From NCBI GenBank assembly GCA_001464815.1, contig LNDW01000018.1:124001-188000 (forward strand): a DNA stretch of 64,000 bases, in the 5' to 3' direction. The notes below the pieces were generated by a model, which worked only from the letters and a program-made list of their open reading frames with translations, did not search any database and was not told the origin of the DNA. The position numbers were made by a program, and so were the translations under genes. Below, in pieces: positions 59,876 to 64,000 of this stretch. Position 1 is the stretch's first letter, and the number at the start of each line of letters is the position of its first letter. The DNA is from Betaproteobacteria bacterium Ga0077527 (GTDB taxonomy: Bacteria; Pseudomonadota; Gammaproteobacteria; Burkholderiales; SG8-41).

Positions 59876-60394
59876 CTAGGTGTGCTTAAGTTCTTTGCGG
59901 TAACGCTGCCAGTTCTTCACATAGTGCTCTGAAATGCGGTTGATGCGGGTGATCTCCTCGGACGAGAGCTGGCGCACCACCTTGCCGGGCATGCCCAGCA
60001 CCATCGATCCATCCGGGATTTCCTTGCCTTCGCCGATGAAGGCGCGGGCGCCGATCAGGCAGTTTTTGCCGATTTTCGCGCCATTCAGGATCACCGCGCC
60101 GATACCGACCAGGCTGCCTTCGCCGATGGTGCAGCCGTGCAGCATCGCCATGTGGCCGACACTGACATTTTTTTCCAGGGTCAGCGGGAAGCCGGGGTCG
60201 GAGTGCAGCACCGAGCCGTCCTGCACCTGTGAATTCTCGCCGATGGTGATCAGCTCGTTGTCGCTGCGCAGCACGCAGTTCCACCAGATGCTGGCGTTGC
60301 GTTCGAGGGTGACGCTGCCGATGAGCACGGCATTGGGCGCGATCCAGTGCTCGCCCTTGCACACCACCTTGCGTTCGCCGAGGCTGTATTTCAT
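59876..60394 (-). CDS. Gamma-class carbonic anhydrase-like hexapeptide protein
   Basis: A 172-residue left-handed beta-helix protein of the gamma-carbonic anhydrase family. The hexapeptide repeats run through the middle, and metal-ligand His residues are seen in LHSDPGFP and [10 protein letters not shown]. It would bind zinc or iron; activity in bacterial homologues varies. ATG 60394 is preferred over TTG 60397. Confidence 0.9.
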   Translation of the reverse strand: MKYSLGERKVVCKGEHWIAPNAVLIGSVTLERNASIWWNCVLRSDNELITIGENSQVQDGSVLHSDPGFPLTLEKNVSVGHMAMLHGCTIGEGSLVGIGAVILNGAKIGKNCLIGARAFIGEGKEIPDGSMVLGMPGKVVRQLSSEEITRINRISEHYVKNWQRYRKELKHT

Positions 60395-60423
60395 CAATCA
60401 GGCTCCGTGTTTGGTGCGTGTTT

Positions 60424-61749
60424 TCAACGATTTCGCCTGGGCAGCAGCGGCGTGGTCACGCCGTCCATGCCGGCAAGTGCCACTGTAACCAGGAAAATAT
60501 TCTGCGCGCCAAGGTGATTGTTGACCGGCGAGTACCATTCGCCGGGTGAATGGCTGCCGCCGCCTGTGCCGCTGGAACTGAGCGTGATCGCAGGGATGCC
60601 CAGTGACATCGGCGTATTGGAGTCGGTGCTCGATGCGGTGATCGAGCGGACTTGCGCGCCGACCAGCGGAAAGGAGGCGCGGGCCACGGCGACGATCGGC
60701 GAATCCACCGGGGTCATGCCTGCAGGGCGGTTGCCGACCTGCTTGATCTCGACGTTGATCTGGTTCGCCGCGGAAGCCTTCCAGCGCATGTTTTCCTCGC
60801 GTGCCGCCTCATGCAGCGAGCCCAGCACTTTTTTCTCGAACTCGAGAAGTGCCGCATTGCTGTTGGAGCGGATGTCGATGCCGATGGTCGCGTTTGCGGC
60901 GATGGCGTTCACCGACGTGCCGCCGCCGACGGTGCCGACGGTGAAGGTGGTCTTCGGATTATCAGGCGGCACCAGATCGCCGATTTTCGCCACCGCGCGG
61001 CCCATCGCGTGGATCGCGCTGGGCAGGCCGAAAGCGGAGAAGCTGTGGCCGCCAGGGCCCTTGAAGGTGACCAGGTAGCGGTGGCTGCCGGTGGCCTGGT
61101 TGACGATGCGGCCGAGGCCGACACCATCCAGCGAGATGAAGCCGTCGATGTCCTTCATGTCGCGGAACAGCGCCTTCACCCCGCGCAGGTCTCCGAGTTC
61201 CTCCTCGCCGACGGTGCCGACGAAGATGATGTCACCGACGGTACGGATGTTGTGTTTGTTCAGCGTCTCGAGCAGGGTCAGCAGGTTGGTGAGTCCCAGC
61301 GCGTCGTCATAGATGCCCGGCGCGTAAAAACGCCCGTCCTTCTCGCGTACCTTGACGTCTGTACCTTCCGGAAACACGGTGTCGAGGTGGGCTGAAACCA
61401 CCAGCCTGGGGCCGTTGCCGCTGCCGGCGCGGATACCGATGACATTGCCTTCCTTGTCGATATAGGCCTTGGGCAGGCCCAGTTCACGCATGCGCTTCAG
61501 GTAGTACTCGGCGCGCTGCTGCTCCTTGAACGGCGGGGCCGGGATTTCGTTGATGCGAACCTGCTCCTCGAACATGCGAACGCCGGCCTCGCGCATGGTG
61601 ATCATCGCGGCGCTGACATCGTCATGGGCGGTGATCCTCTTGTAGGCCTCGTCGACCGCCGGCGGGATCGGCGGCAGGTTGCCTTGTGCTCCTGCGGTGG
61701 CGGCCGCTAACAGCGCGGCTGCCAGCAGCGGGCGGAAGTGATGGCGCAT
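60424..61749 (-). CDS. Secreted M20-family metallopeptidase
   Basis: A 441-residue M20 peptidase with signal peptide (to about residue 22, ATAGAQG). Metal-binding residues: SAHLDTVFPEG, YDDALGLTN and GTVGEEELGDLRG. The dimerisation domain contains FKGPGGHSFSAFG. It acts in the periplasm on peptides or N-acyl amino acids. It lies next to gamma-glutamyltransferase, suggesting peptide/glutathione breakdown. Confidence 0.88.
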   Translation of the reverse strand: MRHHFRPLLAAALLAAATAGAQGNLPPIPPAVDEAYKRITAHDDVSAAMITMREAGVRMFEEQVRINEIPAPPFKEQQRAEYYLKRMRELGLPKAYIDKEGNVIGIRAGSGNGPRLVVSAHLDTVFPEGTDVKVREKDGRFYAPGIYDDALGLTNLLTLLETLNKHNIRTVGDIIFVGTVGEEELGDLRGVKALFRDMKDIDGFISLDGVGLGRIVNQATGSHRYLVTFKGPGGHSFSAFGLPSAIHAMGRAVAKIGDLVPPDNPKTTFTVGTVGGGTSVNAIAANATIGIDIRSNSNAALLEFEKKVLGSLHEAAREENMRWKASAANQINVEIKQVGNRPAGMTPVDSPIVAVARASFPLVGAQVRSITASSTDSNTPMSLGIPAITLSSSGTGGGSHSPGEWYSPVNNHLGAQNIFLVTVALAGMDGVTTPLLPRRNR

Positions 61750-61779
61750 GGTGTTTCCCCCTTTTTTGCGGGCTGCCGG

Positions 61780-63369
61780 TCAGAACCCGACCGCCTGACC
61801 GTCGGTACGGCGCTCGGAAGCGGCAAAGTAGCCGTCTTCCATCTTGTAAATGAGCTGGGCGCGGCCGAAGTCTGTGGACCAGCGGTCGGCCTGCGGCATG
61901 TCATGGCCGCGCGCGCGCAGCGCGGCAACCGTCTCCGCGGCAACGCCGTGTTCGATGCCGACCTTGAGGCCGGTGTCGATGCGCCAGCGCGGCGCGTCGG
62001 CTGCGGCCTGCGGGTTCTGGCCGTAATCGACCATGCGCGAGGTCACCTGCATGTGGCCCTGCGCCTGCATCGATCCGCCCATCACGCCGAAGCTCATCAG
62101 CGGCTTGCCGTTTTGGGTAAGGAAGCCGGGGATGATGGTGTGGAAGGGGCGCTTGCGCGGCGCGACGATGTTGGCGTGGCCCGGTTTCAGGCTGAAGCCG
62201 TAGCCGCGGTTCTGCAGGCTGATGCCGGTGCCCGGCACCACCACGCCGGAACCAAAGCCGGCGAAGTTGGACTGGATGTACGACACCATCATGCCCGACT
62301 CGTCGGCGGCGGTCAGGTACACCGTGCCGCCCCTGGCCGGGTTGCCGTGTGCCGGTTCCTGCGCCTTGTTCATGTCGATCAGCTTCGCGCGTTCCTTCAG
62401 ATAGGCCTTGTCGAGCATTTCCGACGGTTTCACCCGCATCGCCGCCGGGTCGGAAACATATTCGTTGATGTCGGCGAAGGCGAGCTTCATCGCCTCGATC
62501 TGCAAATGCATGCTGTCCACGGAATCGACCGGCAGCTTGGCGACGTCGAAGTTTTCGAGGATGCCCAGCGCAATCAGCGCGGCGATGCCCTGGCCGTTGG
62601 GCGGAATCTCGTGCAGCGTGTAACCGCGGTAGTCGATGCCGATCGGTTCCACCCAGTCGTTCTTGTGGGCGGCGAGGTCTTCCAGGGTCATCGCGCCGCC
62701 GTGCTGCTTGGCCCAGGCGACGATCTTCTCGGCGAGGTCGCCCTTGTAAAAGGCCTCACCCCTGGTTTCGGCGATGCGTGCCAGCGTCTTCGCCTGAGCG
62801 GGGAAGGTGAATTTTTCGCCGGCCTGCGGCGCACGGCCGCGCGGCATGAAGGCTTCGGCATAACCGGGCTGGTTTTTCAGTTCCGGCGCCTGGTTGGCCC
62901 ACAGCCGCGAAATCGTCGGCGACACCATGAACCCGTCATTGGCATATTTGATCGCCGGCTCGAACAGGTCGGCGAAGGGCAGCTTGCCGAATTTTTGCGA
63001 CATTTCCAGCCAGGCCGACACGCAGCCGGGCACGGTGACCGAATCCCAGCCGCGGTTGGGCATCACCTGCGCGCCCTTGAACCGTTCCGGCGTCCACGCC
63101 GCCGGCGAGCGGCCCGAGGCATTCAGGCCGTGCAGCTTTTTGCCATCCCACAAAATGCAGAAGGCGTCGCTGCCGATGCCGTTGCTGGTAGGCTCGAGCA
63201 CGGTCAGTGAAATCGCGGTGGCGAGGATGGCGTCCACCGCATTGCCGCCCTTCAGCATCATGCGCAGGCCGGCTTGTGCGGCGAGCGGCTGTGAAGTGGC
63301 GACACAGTTGCGTGCCAGTACCGGCATGCGCTGGGAGGAGTAAGGGAACTGGAAATCAAAGGGAGTCAT
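61780..63369 (-). CDS. Gamma-glutamyltransferase family protein
   Basis: A 529-residue Ntn-hydrolase of the GGT family. It has GGNAVDAILATAISLTVLEPTSNGIGSDAF at the start, the processing/nucleophile segment GGTVYLTAADESGMMVS, and GGSMQAQGHMQV. The canonical TTHxSVVD is altered to GTVYLTAAD, so the Thr is retained but its environment differs from E. coli Ggt. No signal peptide is visible, so it may be cytoplasmic. It precedes the M20 peptidase. Confidence 0.88.
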   Translation of the reverse strand: MTPFDFQFPYSSQRMPVLARNCVATSQPLAAQAGLRMMLKGGNAVDAILATAISLTVLEPTSNGIGSDAFCILWDGKKLHGLNASGRSPAAWTPERFKGAQVMPNRGWDSVTVPGCVSAWLEMSQKFGKLPFADLFEPAIKYANDGFMVSPTISRLWANQAPELKNQPGYAEAFMPRGRAPQAGEKFTFPAQAKTLARIAETRGEAFYKGDLAEKIVAWAKQHGGAMTLEDLAAHKNDWVEPIGIDYRGYTLHEIPPNGQGIAALIALGILENFDVAKLPVDSVDSMHLQIEAMKLAFADINEYVSDPAAMRVKPSEMLDKAYLKERAKLIDMNKAQEPAHGNPARGGTVYLTAADESGMMVSYIQSNFAGFGSGVVVPGTGISLQNRGYGFSLKPGHANIVAPRKRPFHTIIPGFLTQNGKPLMSFGVMGGSMQAQGHMQVTSRMVDYGQNPQAAADAPRWRIDTGLKVGIEHGVAAETVAALRARGHDMPQADRWSTDFGRAQLIYKMEDGYFAASERRTDGQAVGF

Positions 63370-63419
63370 TGCGGTCTCGGTTTCGGGTTTGACGTGCCGG
63401 CGGCGGCTGCGGGAATTGT

Positions 63420-63447
63420 CAAAAAAAACGGGGCCACCCGGCCCCGT
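63420..63447 (-). terminator. Rho-independent terminator of the TctC gene at the window end
   Basis: ACGGGGCC and GGCCCCGT pair over 8 bp around an ACCC loop. On the minus strand it is followed by eight T. It ends the gene whose stop is at 63477, so the GGT gene has its own promoter. Confidence 0.85.
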
Positions 63448-63476
63448 ATCTTACTCCACGGCAATGCCGTGCCGCA

Positions 63477-64000
63477 TCAGGTCGGCGGGATGCCGGCGGC
63501 CTTCACCACCTTCATCCATTTCTGGATTTCGGCGCGGTTGAACTTGTCATGCGCCTCCGGCGAGTTGCCGTTGGGCTCGGCGCCCTGCTCAAGCAGGATC
63601 TTGCTGATTTTCGGATCCTTCAGCGCCTGCGCCATCGCGGCGTTGACGCGGTCGGCGATCGGTTTTGGCAGATTGGCCGGGCCGAACATCGCAAAGCCGC
63701 TGGACACGATGAAATCCTTGTAGCCCTGCTCGATCATGGTCGGGATGGTCGGCGCGGCTGGCGAGCGTTTCTCGCCGGTCTGGGCGATCATGCGCATGCG
63801 GTTGGCGGCGACATAGGGCACCGCAGCGGGCATGCTCGGGAACTGCATCTGCACATGTCCGCCGACGAGGTCGACCATCGACGGGCCGGTGCCCTTGTAG
63901 TGCACGGCGGTGAGCTTGATGCCGGTGGTCGAGATCAGCAGTTCGGATGCGAGGTGACCGACGGTGCCGATGCCTGAGGTGGAGTAAAAGATGTCGTTGG
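63477..64000 (-). CDS. TctC/Bug-family solute receptor, truncated by the window edge
   Basis: The last ~174 residues of a tricarboxylate-type periplasmic receptor. The frame is open to base 64000, so the start lies outside. Family blocks visible: NDIFYSTSGIGTVGHLASELL, then VHYKGTGPSMVDLVGGHVQMQF, and the closing WMKVVKAAGIPPT. It is the fourth TctC-type protein here and the only one on the minus strand. Confidence 0.88.
   Translation of the reverse strand, partial: NDIFYSTSGIGTVGHLASELLISTTGIKLTAVHYKGTGPSMVDLVGGHVQMQFPSMPAAVPYVAANRMRMIAQTGEKRSPAAPTIPTMIEQGYKDFIVSSGFAMFGPANLPKPIADRVNAAMAQALKDPKISKILLEQGAEPNGNSPEAHDKFNRAEIQKWMKVVKAAGIPPT

Overview
The window is GC-rich bacterial chromosome with genes packed end to end. 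Much of the coding is in ATGA or TGATG overlaps. It looks like a betaproteobacterium, most likely Burkholderiales. The reasons are four TctC/Bug-type solute-binding proteins, one complete TctCBA transporter, many orphan catabolic genes, and dispersed CACAGAGG-type and AGGAT-type inverted repeats. No transposase, integrase, phage gene or CRISPR array was seen. Three tRNA genes are present: Glu-TTC, Ala-GGC and Pro-TGG.

The most notable content is two loci for UGSC-type selenoproteins. At 384-926 and at 26264-26788 the reading frame is interrupted by one TGA that is followed directly by GGT/GGG-TCG-TGC, so the protein reads Sec-Gly-Ser-Cys. In both genes a 7-bp hairpin with a 5-nt loop begins exactly 11 nt after the TGA. 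The loop-closing pair differs between the two copies but pairing is kept, as expected for a bacterial SECIS element. Each gene overlaps by ATGA a gene for a conserved ~365-residue partner (923-2035 and 25185-26267). The second locus also has a CPTC thioredoxin-like gene (24816-25160) in the same frame as its partner, separated only by a TGA. A SECIS-like hairpin lies 12 nt downstream, so this may be a third selenocysteine site.

Layout: 1-3181 tRNAs, first UGSC locus and a secreted protein; 3171-8774 bactofilin, LysR regulator, transporters and a GST; 8892-11145 dienelactone hydrolase, CoxG and XdhC; 11571-13375 tonB-exbB-exbD; 13568-18066 an operon of a beta-hydroxyacid dehydrogenase, a Nudix protein, an MBL hydrolase and a GGDEF protein; 18072-24755 dehydrogenase, SDR, membrane protein, aminotransferase, and lipoprotein/aldo-keto reductase genes; 24816-26788 second UGSC locus; 26858-30160 ketopantoate reductase, Tat aldo-keto reductase and an ATP/ADP-translocase-like carrier; 30376-39399 TctC proteins, two FAH-fold enzymes, TctCBA, a methyltransferase and an MFS carrier; 39493-51088 a long minus-strand catabolic cluster (UbiX, UbiD, ABC importer, ligase, thioesterase, dehydrogenases); 51213-57756 a GntR-controlled set with a thiol dioxygenase, three tandem MFS paralogues and two tandem TSUP permeases; 57782-64000 orphan ParA, gamma-carbonic anhydrase, M20 peptidase, gamma-glutamyltransferase and a truncated TctC.

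Taken together, most genes suggest uptake and breakdown of organic acids, aromatic carboxylates and organosulfur compounds. A short AT-rich motif, consensus TWAAAAWCAATKRYTTA, recurs about ten times, mostly between genes or at stop codons and once inside a Nudix gene. It is not explained by any gene here.
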